Below are positions 27,248 to 35,253 of a DNA stretch of 64,000 bases, one piece after another (within the stretch, counting starts at the first letter, position 1; each line of letters opens with the position of its first letter). The stretch lies in NCBI RefSeq assembly GCF_023502425.1, contig NZ_JAMFMA010000002.1:1-64000 (forward strand), given 5' to 3'. Below the pieces are notes generated by a model. The model did not search any database. It was not told the DNA's origin and was given only the letters and a program-made list of their open reading frames with translations. Origin of the DNA: Flagellimonas spongiicola. GTDB lineage: Bacteria; Bacteroidota; Bacteroidia; Flavobacteriales; Flavobacteriaceae. The translations under genes and the position numbers were made by a program.

Positions 27248-27353
27248 TATCTGTTTTTTAGCAGATATTTCTTGTATATCTGCTATTTTACAGATATTTT
27301 TGATTATCTGCTTATTAACAGATATATTTCGATTATCTGTCGATCAACAGATA
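27248..27353. promoter_or_regulatory. Array of four palindromic operators upstream of satD
   Basis: Four copies of TATCTG-N8-CAGATA at 27248-27267, 27277-27296, 27305-27324 and 27334-27353. All arms are perfect and all spacers are exactly 8 nt, while the spacer bases differ. The start-to-start distances are 29, 28 and 29 bp. Site 2 lies between the -33 and -7 boxes and site 3 covers the predicted transcription start. The conserved arms with variable centres are typical of a dimeric DNA-binding protein; the HTH at the end of SatD is the obvious candidate. Confidence 0.85.
27271..27302 (+). promoter_or_regulatory. satD promoter
   Basis: CTTG at 27271-27274 and TATTTTTG (exact TAnnTTTG) at 27295-27302, separated by 20 nt. 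Transcription would start near 27308, about 64 nt before the ATG. It is embedded in the operator array. Confidence 0.65.
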
Positions 27354-27371
27354 TTATTAATCAATATTACC

Positions 27372-27971
27372 ATGATTGCAGTACTTACTGGGGATATTAA
27401 AAACTCAACTGGGGTAGATGCTTCTGAATGGATGCCTGCCCTTAAATCAGCCTTGGATACTTACGGAACGGAGCCCAAGGCATGGGAAATATACAGAGGT
27501 GACAGCTTCCAATTGGAAACCTTGCCCAATAATGCCTTAGATGCCGCAATTAGCATCAAGGCCAGCATCAAACAATTCAAAAACCTTGATGTCCGTATTG
27601 CAATTGGCTTAGGCGAGAAGCAGTACCAAGCGGAAAAGATAACTGAGTCCAATGGTGAAGCATTTGTAAATTCCGGAAAGTGTTTTGAAGGATTAAAAAA
27701 GCAAAACTTAGGCATCAAATCTTCCAATAAAACTTTTGATGAACATATCAACCTATTGCTAGAACTCGCTCTGTTGACCATGGACAATTGGCCACCTGCA
27801 ACAGCTTCAACAGTGAGGTATGCCCTATTGAATCCTAATAAAAACCAGAAGCAATTGGCACAGTTGCTCAAAAAATCGCAAGGAAATATCAGTGAAGAAT
27901 TGACAAAAGCTGGTTTTGATGCCTTACAGAAAATGATTCGCTTCTATAAATCACATTACCCAAAACCATGA
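27372..27971 (+). CDS. SatD family protein with C-terminal HTH
   Basis: 199 residues from the ATG at 27372; the open frame starts at 27300 but that part lies in the operator array. Residues 1-130 match the SatD family (opening with MIAVLTGDIKNST). The C-terminus (about 156-190; QKQLAQLLKKSQGNISEELTKAG) is a helix-turn-helix. Three motif blocks look like class III nucleotide cyclases: TGDIKNST (Asp8), YRGDSF (Asp44) and NGEAFVNSGK (Asn100), compared with FLDLKSST, YVGDEA and HGDTVNTAAR in the cyclase at 30605. An inferred nucleotide-binding autorepressor. Its last 4 nt overlap the DUF3307 gene. Confidence 0.82.
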   Translation: MIAVLTGDIKNSTGVDASEWMPALKSALDTYGTEPKAWEIYRGDSFQLETLPNNALDAAISIKASIKQFKNLDVRIAIGLGEKQYQAEKITESNGEAFVNSGKCFEGLKKQNLGIKSSNKTFDEHINLLLELALLTMDNWPPATASTVRYALLNPNKNQKQLAQLLKKSQGNISEELTKAGFDALQKMIRFYKSHYPKP

Positions 27972-28693
27972 TTGTACTAGCCTTAAAACTTTTGCTTGCC
28001 CACTTTATCGGTGACTTTATGCTCCAACCCAACCGTTGGGTCGAAGATAAATTAGAGAAAAAATGGAAATCCAAATATCTCTATTGGCATATGGCGATCC
28101 ACCTTGCCCTTTTAGTATTACTATTACAATTTCAATTACTGGGTATTATCGCTCTTATCGTCATCAGTCACTTTAGTATTGACTTACTGAAATTGCATTT
28201 TTCCAACCCAAAAAATTACCGCTGGGTATTTGCATTGGACCAATTGGCACATTTAACGGTAATCGCAGTTGCGGTCCATTGGGTGCATCCTTTTCAAATG
28301 GAATGGAGCTATTTGTTTTCCGACAAATTATTATTACTAGCTACATTTTTGGTTTTTGTGACCTTTGTTTCGGGTATATTGATGCGGATGTTGTTAGCGC
28401 CTTACATCAAGGAAGTGATTACAGAAGATAATTCCGCCGAAGGAGGATCCTTAAAAAACGCCGGTACCTACATTGGAATGTTGGAAAGACTCTTCGTATT
28501 TGGCTTTATTCTTATGGGGCAATGGGCCGCTATTGGATTATTGATAGCTGCTAAATCCGTATTCCGATTTGGAGATCTGAACAAAGGCAAGAATCGTAAA
28601 TTAACCGAATATGTTTTAATAGGCACTTTGCTGAGTTTTGGATTGGCCATACTTTCTGGAATGCTCTATAAAAATTTAGACTCCTTGCTTTAA
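27968..28693 (+). CDS. DUF3307 domain membrane protein
   Basis: 241 residues. The N-terminal DUF3307 segment (LKLLLAHFIGDFMLQPNRWV and FSIDLLKLHF..) is followed by more helices, for about six or seven transmembrane segments in total. Function unknown. It overlaps satD by ATGA, which implies translational coupling and shared control by the operator array. SatD and DUF3307 genes are commonly paired, so they probably form one functional unit in the inner membrane and cytoplasm. Confidence 0.88.
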   Translation: MIVLALKLLLAHFIGDFMLQPNRWVEDKLEKKWKSKYLYWHMAIHLALLVLLLQFQLLGIIALIVISHFSIDLLKLHFSNPKNYRWVFALDQLAHLTVIAVAVHWVHPFQMEWSYLFSDKLLLLATFLVFVTFVSGILMRMLLAPYIKEVITEDNSAEGGSLKNAGTYIGMLERLFVFGFILMGQWAAIGLLIAAKSVFRFGDLNKGKNRKLTEYVLIGTLLSFGLAILSGMLYKNLDSLL

Positions 28694-28716
28694 AAGGCAG
28701 GCCAATGGCCCGCCTT
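28694..28716 (+). terminator. Weak hairpin after the DUF3307 gene
   Basis: AAGGCAGGCC pairs with GGCCCGCCTT around AAT with one mismatch, directly at the stop codon. There is no T run, so termination would be inefficient or depend on Rho. Confidence 0.4.
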
Positions 28717-28739
28717 ATCCAACATTTGAGTAGTCTCAA

Positions 28740-29573
28740 CTACTGCTCTACTCCATCCCAAACTCCTGTTACTACTGTTGATTTAACAAAATCTGAAAAA
28801 TCGATAGGTTTTCTGCCCAATACCTTTTCAACATCATGGGTAATTAATTGGTTGTTCGGATTGGTGAGTACATGGCTAAACAGATAATCAATCAGCCACA
28901 CATAATCTGCTGGTACATCGTGTTGTTTTAAGGCTTGGATATAAGCTTCCAACGAGATTGCTTCAAATGCGATTTCTCTATTGGTCGCTTCAGCGATTTC
29001 ATGAATCACTTCCCTGAAGGTTAGAAGTCGTGGACCTGTCAATTCATAAATCTCACCATCATGTTCGCTATTCAACAAGGCTTCCACCACTACAGCTGCT
29101 ATATCTTCAGCATCAATATATGGAACCTCCACATCTGCATGAGGTAAAGCCACAAACCCACCTTTAATTGGGTCCAAGAAAAAACTCTCACTAAAGTTTT
29201 GACTGAACCAACTGGCTCTAACAATGGTATGCGGTATTCCAGATTCAATTACTAACTGTTCACATCGTTCGGCCTCGGTTTCTCCTTTACCGGATAGCAA
29301 AACAACCTTTTTAATATTTTGTTGTTTGGCCGCCTCAAGCAGACTTTTTATCGCTTCAAAAGCTCCAGGAACCGCTAAATCAGGTTGAAACGTAATATAA
29401 ATCTTATCCATACCTTCCATGGCAATTGGCCAGGTTTCCGGTTGGTCCCAATCAAATACCGGGGTTTCGCTTCGTGAACCAATTCGTACATGATGGCCTA
29501 ACTTGCTTAATTGCTCTGCTACTCTTCGGCCAGTTTTGCCTTTTCCTCCTAAAACTAAAATTTGCTCTTTCAT
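28740..29573 (-). CDS. NmrA-like NAD(P)-binding protein
   Basis: 277 residues. A Rossmann fold with LVLGGKGKTGRRV (about 6-18) at the N-terminus, VVLLSGKGETEAE in the middle and PHTIVRASWFSQNF, typical of the atypical SDR group that includes NmrA and quinone oxidoreductase-like proteins. Such proteins either reduce small molecules or sense NADP redox state. It is followed on the same strand (upstream here) by two small membrane-protein genes, DUF1772 and a DUF5367-like one, with 27-29 nt gaps, so these three form an operon. Confidence 0.85.
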   Translation of the reverse strand: MKEQILVLGGKGKTGRRVAEQLSKLGHHVRIGSRSETPVFDWDQPETWPIAMEGMDKIYITFQPDLAVPGAFEAIKSLLEAAKQQNIKKVVLLSGKGETEAERCEQLVIESGIPHTIVRASWFSQNFSESFFLDPIKGGFVALPHADVEVPYIDAEDIAAVVVEALLNSEHDGEIYELTGPRLLTFREVIHEIAEATNREIAFEAISLEAYIQALKQHDVPADYVWLIDYLFSHVLTNPNNQLITHDVEKVLGRKPIDFSDFVKSTVVTGVWDGVEQ

Positions 29574-29600
29574 GATAATTGTATTTTGATGTTATGTTTA

Positions 29601-30080
29601 TTACTTAATTAGTGCTGCAAGGGTCAATAGACCAAATGAGATTGTCGAGGATACCGTGCGAATGGTGTGGAATCGGTTCCACGGTTGTTCAAATTGATTT
29701 CTCAATTGCGCCAGATCCTCAACACTGCTGGACAACAAATCGGTTTTGTCCAACATTTCATTTAAGGGAACATTTCCAAAAATGGTGACCAATGCTAATC
29801 CCACCAGGTAAATCAACCCGGCGGAAAAGCAAAGCCAAAAAATGGAAATTGAATCTGTTCGATTGATGAATGAACTCCAAAATGTAAGCAGTACCGGACC
29901 AAAAAAGACCAAAAAGAATAATGGGTTTTGGATGGTACGGTTCATAGCTTGAAATGCTTGTAAATATCCTTGGTCATTTAAATTGGCAATTCCAGTAGCC
30001 ACTGCATTTCCCCAAGTGAAACAAAGTCCCGCCGATAGGCCTGTTAATATGATTGCGATAAAAAGAGTGGTATTTCCCAT
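29601..30080 (-). CDS. DUF1772 family membrane protein
   Basis: 159 residues with four transmembrane helices. GLSAGLCFTWGNAV near the start, MNRTIQNPLFF, and NVPLNEMLD followed by WNRFHTIRTVSS fit DUF1772, a family related to fungal anthrone oxygenases. The pattern of Asn, His and Arg near the membrane face is kept. The reaction in bacteria is unknown. It lies between the NmrA-like and the DUF5367-like genes, a typical accessory operon for small hydrophobic substrates. Confidence 0.85.
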   Translation of the reverse strand: MGNTTLFIAIILTGLSAGLCFTWGNAVATGIANLNDQGYLQAFQAMNRTIQNPLFFLVFFGPVLLTFWSSFINRTDSISIFWLCFSAGLIYLVGLALVTIFGNVPLNEMLDKTDLLSSSVEDLAQLRNQFEQPWNRFHTIRTVSSTISFGLLTLAALIK

Positions 30081-30109
30081 GATTGTATTTATTGGTTAAT
30101 GATTGTATT

Positions 30110-30502
30110 TTAATTTGTATTGACTGTTCTAATTTTTAGCAACCAATACAGGAAAACTACGCCGATAAACTCCGCAGCAATCAACCAAAAGTCCAGCGAC
30201 CCAAAGAAGCTCGCGTAACTTCCACCAAAAGGAATTATCAACATAGGAACTGTTATTAATGCGTCAAGAGCAGCACTGGCAGTTAGCATAATTAAACCCG
30301 TCACAATACCATGGGTCAATGCTCCTTTTCGATAGTACATTTTAGCTCCATTCCATACTAAAAAAGGCACCACGATTACCAATCCAATATTTGCTTGTGG
30401 ATAGCTGTCCTCTAGAAAAGGAATCTCAAAGAAGACCGTAAATGCTGTCACCCCAATAATCCAAATGAGGATTCCGATAAAAAGTGCTCTTATAATATTC
30501 AT
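30110..30502 (-). CDS. Small membrane protein, DUF5367-like
   Basis: 130 residues, four predicted transmembrane helices (about 5-25, 40-52, 64-92, 105-122). The opening RALFIGILIWIIGVTAFTVF and the later DALITVPMLI resemble DUF5367 proteins, but I am not certain of the family. First gene of the leftward operon with the DUF1772 and NmrA-like genes. It is divergent from the cyclase gene. Confidence 0.6.
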   Translation of the reverse strand: MNIIRALFIGILIWIIGVTAFTVFFEIPFLEDSYPQANIGLVIVVPFLVWNGAKMYYRKGALTHGIVTGLIMLTASAALDALITVPMLIIPFGGSYASFFGSLDFWLIAAEFIGVVFLYWLLKIRTVNTN

Positions 30503-30604
30503 AACTATTCGATTTTAATTACAGGACAAAGCTATTATGCGTACTCCCAGCCAATTTGTTCAAAACGGAGGAAGATTTGTTCGAAAAGGATAACTTTGAA
30601 GAAC

Positions 30605-31669
30605 ATGGGACTTTCACGAATCAATAAACGGAGGTGGAGAATCTTAAGATTCTATATTGTGGGTTGGACCTTGGCTTGTCTTTTTCTAAGTATTGTACGC
30701 GGTGTTGGTACCGAGGAATTAGGCAGTTTAAAGTTTGAGTTTGACCAAAGTATCTTGATTTCTTTTACCTTAGGTCCTATTATGGGTCTCGTTTCTGGTC
30801 TTGCCCAAATCCTTACAGAAGAGCGCATATACAAGTTCATTTCCATTCAACGCTTTTTGCTGATTCGGTTTTTATACACTATCGGCTTTTTAATAGTCGT
30901 TGTAATGGCAGCCTACAGTGTTTATCAGGTACTTTTTGGAACCGAATTAGGAATTATTCAATTTGCCTTTGATGAAGGTAGTTGGGCCATCTATTTTTAT
31001 GTCCTAGTGGTGGATTTTATGCTTTCCGTATTGCGTCAGGTTAATTTGATGTTGGGTGAAGGAAATCTTCGAAAGCTGCTTATGGGTCACTTTTATACGC
31101 CACGGGAAGAGGAACGTATCTTCATGTTTTTGGATTTAAAGTCCTCTACCCCAATGGCCGAAAAATTAGGACATGTGCAGTATAGTAAATTAGTGCAGGA
31201 CTGTTTCAACGATTTGGGGATTGTTGCTTCAAGTGATGCTGAAATTTACCAATATGTGGGGGATGAAGCCGTACTAACCTGGGAAATGGAATCTGGAATT
31301 GAAAACTTAAGCTGCCTAAATACGTTCTACAGGTTTAAACAGCGATTAGAGGACAAACGTCAATATTACGAACTCAAATACGGTTGCCATCCCTTTTTTA
31401 AGGCCGGGATGCATGTTGGCGTGGTCACCGTTACCGAAGTTGGGAAGTATAAAAAAGAGATTGCCTATCACGGTGATACGGTAAATACCGCTGCGAGAAT
31501 TCAGGGACAATGCAACAATCTTAAAAGTGAATTATTGGTTTCCGAAGCACTAAAATCCAAATTAGATACGGACACATTTCATTTTAAACCCATGGGAAGT
31601 GTGCCACTTAAAGGAAAGCAAGGTAAAGTGGCCATTTGCTCCGTATACCGGGAACCTGTCAACTTCTAA
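30605..31669 (+). CDS. Membrane-bound class III adenylate/guanylate cyclase
   Basis: 354 residues from the ATG at 30605 (a TTG at 30596 is also in frame). Four transmembrane helices (about 15-33, 48-70, 88-112, 126-148) form the sensor/anchor, and the catalytic domain covers about 168-350. Metal-binding Asp177 (FLDLKSST) and Asp220 (YVGDEAV) are present, as are Asn294 and Arg298 (HGDTVNTAARIQ), so it should be active. It makes a cyclic nucleotide in the cytoplasm. Its last 11 nt overlap the convergent AraC gene. Confidence 0.9.
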   Translation: MGLSRINKRRWRILRFYIVGWTLACLFLSIVRGVGTEELGSLKFEFDQSILISFTLGPIMGLVSGLAQILTEERIYKFISIQRFLLIRFLYTIGFLIVVVMAAYSVYQVLFGTELGIIQFAFDEGSWAIYFYVLVVDFMLSVLRQVNLMLGEGNLRKLLMGHFYTPREEERIFMFLDLKSSTPMAEKLGHVQYSKLVQDCFNDLGIVASSDAEIYQYVGDEAVLTWEMESGIENLSCLNTFYRFKQRLEDKRQYYELKYGCHPFFKAGMHVGVVTVTEVGKYKKEIAYHGDTVNTAARIQGQCNNLKSELLVSEALKSKLDTDTFHFKPMGSVPLKGKQGKVAICSVYREPVNF

Positions 31670-32516
31670 TTTCACTTGGGCGAAAGCCGTATTTTTTGGC
31701 GAAAGCATTAGAGAACGAACTCAAACTATCATAACCTACCTGCCAAGCTGCCTCCTGAACCGAAGCCTCTTGATGCCTTAAAAGGTCATGGGCTTTGGAA
31801 AGTCGCTCGTTTTGAAGGTACTTAAAAACAGGCACCCCAAAATAGGCTTTAAAGTTCTTTTTCAATTTAAAGCTGTTCACACCAATTTGCTTGGAAAGTT
31901 CTGAGAGTGACGGTGGGGAATCCAAATTTTGGGAAAGTATCTCTTTTGCTTGGACCAGTTTTTCTTTTTCTGAGCTTTTGATTCCATCTGAATCCTGTAG
32001 TGCCAATTGTCCAAAAAAGTGGGAAAGTAAAGCAGTTACCTGACTTCGAAAAAACATCATTTTGGTCTTGCCCTCATAAGGCGAATGGAACATTTGATTT
32101 ACTATGGATTGCATCTCCGGGGTCATATAAAATTTTGGACCCTGCACATAATGATCAGAAGGATTTACCAATTGATTCAGCATTTGAGCAAATAACTCGC
32201 CTTCACCATGTGGTAACTTTGATAGATTCCTTGGAGATGTTGCGATTAAAATACACTCCAAAGGTTTGTTGGCCGATACCGTGTGGACAAATTCCACCTT
32301 TTCATCCGCGTAAAAAGATAAGGCAAGGCCTTTACTATGCTTATATGCCTTTTCCTTACCATCGTATTTTATGTTTAAGGTTACATTTCCCATCCCATAA
32401 AACGCAACAGCTATCAATTGCTCATCAAAAGTGCAGGAATCTATAGTGACAATGTCTGAATTCCCTTCTTCCACTAGAATCACAAAATCATTAATATGTA
32501 AAAAATCCCGGGTCAT
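31659..32516 (-). CDS. AraC family transcriptional regulator
   Basis: 285 residues from the ATG at 32516 (TTG at 32528 also open). The C-terminal 100 residues carry two HTH motifs (LSELSKQIGVNSFKLKKNFKAYFG; VQEAAWQVGYDSLSSFSNAFAKKYG) ending in FRPSEIRS. The N-terminal 180 residues are a beta-rich sensor region without a known signature. The target is not visible; the divergent TetR/SDR unit starts 142 nt away. The 3' end overlaps the cyclase gene by 11 nt. Confidence 0.9.
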   Translation of the reverse strand: MTRDFLHINDFVILVEEGNSDIVTIDSCTFDEQLIAVAFYGMGNVTLNIKYDGKEKAYKHSKGLALSFYADEKVEFVHTVSANKPLECILIATSPRNLSKLPHGEGELFAQMLNQLVNPSDHYVQGPKFYMTPEMQSIVNQMFHSPYEGKTKMMFFRSQVTALLSHFFGQLALQDSDGIKSSEKEKLVQAKEILSQNLDSPPSLSELSKQIGVNSFKLKKNFKAYFGVPVFKYLQNERLSKAHDLLRHQEASVQEAAWQVGYDSLSSFSNAFAKKYGFRPSEIRS

Positions 32517-32605
32517 ATGCGCAAACAACTATTTAAAGTTACGCATTTGGCATAAATTCCTATTGGTAAGATGGAGCATGATTCGAAACCAAAGTTTGCA
32601 GAAAA

Positions 32606-32636
32606 TTTGTGAAGTAAAAAAAATAGATTAATTTTG
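32606..32636 (+). promoter_or_regulatory. Promoter of the tetR gene at 32659
   Basis: TTTG at 32606-32609, 19 nt, then TAATTTTG at 32629-32636, a full match to the Bacteroidota promoter. The operator palindrome begins at its last base. Confidence 0.75.
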
Positions 32637-32652
32637 TAGACGACTGGTCTAA
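32636..32652. promoter_or_regulatory. TetR operator 1
   Basis: GTAGAC-GACTG-GTCTAA, a near-palindrome just after the -7 box and over the transcription start, 6 nt before the tetR ATG. It matches operator 2 at 15 of 17 positions. Confidence 0.8.
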
Positions 32653-32658
32653 TATACA

Positions 32659-33243
32659 ATGGAAACCGCCAAAGAACATACGTTACAAAGAATCCTTAAG
32701 ATAGGAGGTGAATTGATTATCCAAAAAGGATTCAACAATGTAGGACTCAATGAAATCCTAAGTACTGTCAATATTCCAAAAGGATCATTCTACTACTATT
32801 TTAAGAGTAAAGAAGATTTTGGCCTTCAAGTCATTAAAAACTATGGTGAAGAATCCTTAAAGCTTCTTCGCTCCTATTTAGAGGATGAAAGCAAAACCCC
32901 AAAAGAACGGTTTATGACCTTCTTTAGGGATATCAGACTGGTATACATCCAAAAGGACTTTACCGAAGGATGCTTGCTTGGTAACTGTAGCTTGGAATTG
33001 AGTGATCTTAAATCCAGTTATGCCCATGGTGTAGCAACAGAATTGGATAAATGGGAAGCTCTTTTTGAAGCTTGCATTAAGGAAGGGCAGGAAGATGGCA
33101 GTATTTGCAACAACAATGATGCTCAAAAACTAGCAGCATACTTACTAAACAACTGGGAAGGCGCTATTCTTAGAATGAAATCACAAAAGAACGAAAAACC
33201 CTTGTCACTGTTTATTGAATTTACTGAAGAATTGTTAACCTAA
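32659..33243 (+). CDS. TetR/AcrR family repressor (NemR/AcuR-like operators)
   Basis: 194 residues. HTH at about 25-47 (VGLNEILSTVNIPKGSFYYYFKS). The region FTEGCLLGNCSLELSD (about 100-115) is typical of the TetR branch that includes NemR and AcuR, regulators that respond to reactive electrophiles through Cys residues; here two Cys are close together. The operators TAGAC-N5-GTCTA before this gene and before the SDR gene also fit that branch. It should repress itself and the SDR gene 49 nt downstream. Confidence 0.9.
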   Translation: METAKEHTLQRILKIGGELIIQKGFNNVGLNEILSTVNIPKGSFYYYFKSKEDFGLQVIKNYGEESLKLLRSYLEDESKTPKERFMTFFRDIRLVYIQKDFTEGCLLGNCSLELSDLKSSYAHGVATELDKWEALFEACIKEGQEDGSICNNNDAQKLAAYLLNNWEGAILRMKSQKNEKPLSLFIEFTEELLT

Positions 33244-33260
33244 ATTTTTTTATCAAATTA

Positions 33261-33277
33261 GTAGACGACTAGTCTAC
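33261..33277. promoter_or_regulatory. TetR operator 2, before the SDR gene
   Basis: GTAGAC-GACTA-GTCTAC with perfect 6-nt arms, 15 nt before the SDR start. The second site implies the SDR gene has its own regulated promoter or is controlled at both points; I do not see a good TAnnTTTG box here. Confidence 0.75.
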
Positions 33278-33292
33278 TATAAACAAATCATT

Positions 33293-34180
33293 ATGAAAAA
33301 GAATGTATTGATTACAGGAAGTAGTAGCGGTTTTGGATATCTAACAGCGATATCCGCCGCCAAAGCCGGCCAAAAAGTTTGGGCCACTATGAGAAACGTT
33401 GAAGGCAAGAACAGGAAAAAGAAGGAAGAATTGGAGCAAATTGCCCTCGAAGGTAAGCTGCAAATACGGGTTCTTGAGCTGGACGTAACCAATTCCGAAT
33501 CTATAGACCAAGCTGTGCAAACCATTATAGCCGAAGATGGAAACATCGACGTCTTGGTGAACAATGCAGGGGTTATGTTCGTCGGTATTACAGAAGCCTA
33601 CAGTTTGGAGCAAATCCAAAAACAATTCGATGTGAATTTCTTTGGAATTGCGAGAATGGTAAAAGCAGTAACGCCACATATGCGGAATTCTGGTGATGGA
33701 TTGATCATCAACACCACCAGTTTGGCTGGCAGATTGGCTTTCCCATATTTCGGAGTGTATTGTGCCAGCAAGCATGCGGTTGAAGCCTATTCACAATCAC
33801 TGCGTTACGAATTGGCGCCTTTTGGTGTGGAAGTTTGTATTGTAGAACCAGGTCCCTTTGGCACCAACCTATTGTTTACTGGACCCAAAGAAGCAGACCA
33901 AAACACATTTGAAGCTTATGGAGAATTTAAGGACGTACCCCAAGCAATGCTTAAAAATTTCGAAGGCTTTTTTGACAGTGAAGATGCCATCAACCCACAG
34001 TTGGTAGCCGATGACACTTTGAAACTTATTGAGATGGAGAAAGGTACACGACCTACTCGCACGGTTTCCGGCATTGACTATGGCACTGTGGAATACAATG
34101 CAAAGACCCAACCCATTCAAGATGCATTGGTAAAAGAAGCCCTGCAAATGGAACACTTGCTTACGGTCTCTAGAAACTGA
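33293..34180 (+). CDS. Short-chain dehydrogenase/reductase
   Basis: 295 residues. Classical SDR: nucleotide-binding TGSSSGFG (about 7-14), NNAG in the middle (NNAGVMF), the catalytic Ser in NTTSLAGR and Tyr/Lys in YCASK. C-terminal tail longer than average, as in retinol-dehydrogenase-like SDRs. It lies downstream of a TetR gene with matching operators on both, so it is likely induced by a small reactive compound that it reduces. Confidence 0.92.
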   Translation: MKKNVLITGSSSGFGYLTAISAAKAGQKVWATMRNVEGKNRKKKEELEQIALEGKLQIRVLELDVTNSESIDQAVQTIIAEDGNIDVLVNNAGVMFVGITEAYSLEQIQKQFDVNFFGIARMVKAVTPHMRNSGDGLIINTTSLAGRLAFPYFGVYCASKHAVEAYSQSLRYELAPFGVEVCIVEPGPFGTNLLFTGPKEADQNTFEAYGEFKDVPQAMLKNFEGFFDSEDAINPQLVADDTLKLIEMEKGTRPTRTVSGIDYGTVEYNAKTQPIQDALVKEALQMEHLLTVSRN

Positions 34181-34265
34181 ATGCATGAAAGCAATAAATC
34201 AAGAACCAAAAAATGGTATTGGAAAATGCATTCTATATGATGGGTTGAATGTTTCTTGATTTCAA

Positions 34266-34286
34266 GGGCGGGGTCTAGTCCCGCCC
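34266..34286 (+). terminator. GC-rich hairpin between the SDR and araC genes
   Basis: GGGCGGG, loop GTCTAGT, CCCGCCC. There is no T run after it, but its strength and position suggest transcription termination or RNA stabilisation. The loop region contains the GGGGTCTA string seen in two other 3' hairpins (7627, 11352). Confidence 0.55.
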
Positions 34287-34318
34287 TATCATCATACTTG
34301 GATTTTAATTTACCACCA

Positions 34319-35173
34319 ATGATTGTTACCTATAAACGCATTGACCTATTTGGACGGTTGTTGTTTGAAACAGCAAGGATTATCCCACCATTTAAAACAC
34401 CTAATCCAATGGTAAATGAAGCGTGTTTTCTTCATATTAGGGAAGGAGCCTATAATTCAATGTCGGAGGAAGAAATTCTCCATGTAAAAAGTCAGCAATC
34501 GGTGCTAATGAAATGTGGAAATTATGTCGGACAAATGTTAGCCGACAAAAAAACCGGACAATATCGAGCTGTAGCTGTACACTTTCATCCAGAAGTTCTG
34601 CGTACTATATACAAAAACGATCTTCCCCAGTTTCTTATAAAAAAGAAAAAACATCCTTCCAGAAACAACATGGCCCTAATACCTGCCTCCAAAGCAGTTG
34701 ATAAGTATATAGATGATGTATTGTTCTATTTTGACAATCCACATTTGGCCAATGAGGAAATGTTGGTCTTAAAAACGAAGGAAATCATTTTGCTTTTAAT
34801 GCATACAGAAAATGCAACAGGCATACAAACAATCCTGGAAAACCTTTTTACCCCGCGTGCGGTTGATTTCAAAACTACAATTGAGTCCCATTTGTTTCAT
34901 GAAATATCCATACTGGAACTTGCTCAGCTTACAAATATGAGTCTGTCTTCATTTAAAAGAAGATTTAAGGCACTTTATGGCATAGCACCACTGCAATACA
35001 TTTTAGGAAAACGATTGGAAAAAGCCAAAGAGCTATTGCTCATTTCCGACCTTTCCATAGGCGATGTTGCCTACTCGTCAGGATTTAGTTCCCTTCACCA
35101 CTTTTCTAAAAAATTCAAGGAAACCTATGGTGCAGCACCTTCACATTTCAGAATGAGCTTTGTAGATAAATAG
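34319..35173 (+). CDS. AraC family transcriptional regulator
   Basis: 284 residues from the ATG at 34319; the open frame starts at 34256 but that would include the hairpin. HTH region at about 185-284 (ISILELAQLTNMSLSSFKRRFKALYG, IGDVAYSSGFSSLHHFSKKFKETYG) with a closing PSHFRMSF. The N-terminal part has MKCGNYVGQM, as seen in the AraC group with an effector pocket near the start. The likely target is the gene at 35254, 80 nt downstream, but no operator is visible. Confidence 0.9.
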   Translation: MIVTYKRIDLFGRLLFETARIIPPFKTPNPMVNEACFLHIREGAYNSMSEEEILHVKSQQSVLMKCGNYVGQMLADKKTGQYRAVAVHFHPEVLRTIYKNDLPQFLIKKKKHPSRNNMALIPASKAVDKYIDDVLFYFDNPHLANEEMLVLKTKEIILLLMHTENATGIQTILENLFTPRAVDFKTTIESHLFHEISILELAQLTNMSLSSFKRRFKALYGIAPLQYILGKRLEKAKELLLISDLSIGDVAYSSGFSSLHHFSKKFKETYGAAPSHFRMSFVDK

Positions 35174-35253
35174 TTGAGCTTTTTATCAAAAAAACAAATC
35201 CAAAGCTTCCGCAATTTTGTGTCATTGAATTGGTTAATCAAAAAAAATGACAC

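Noticed and set aside
27248-27353. Regular repeats resembling a CRISPR array
   Set aside because: Repeat arms are only 6 nt with 8-nt centres, and the units are palindromes in a promoter. No cas genes and no 25-35 nt repeat.
27300-27371. Upstream start for satD
   Set aside because: These codons lie within the operator array and before the likely transcription start; the family opens with MIAVLTGD at 27372.
30605-32516. Cyclase and AraC gene overlap as a frameshift fusion
   Set aside because: The genes are convergent, each ends with complete family domains, and an 11-nt overlap of stops is ordinary.
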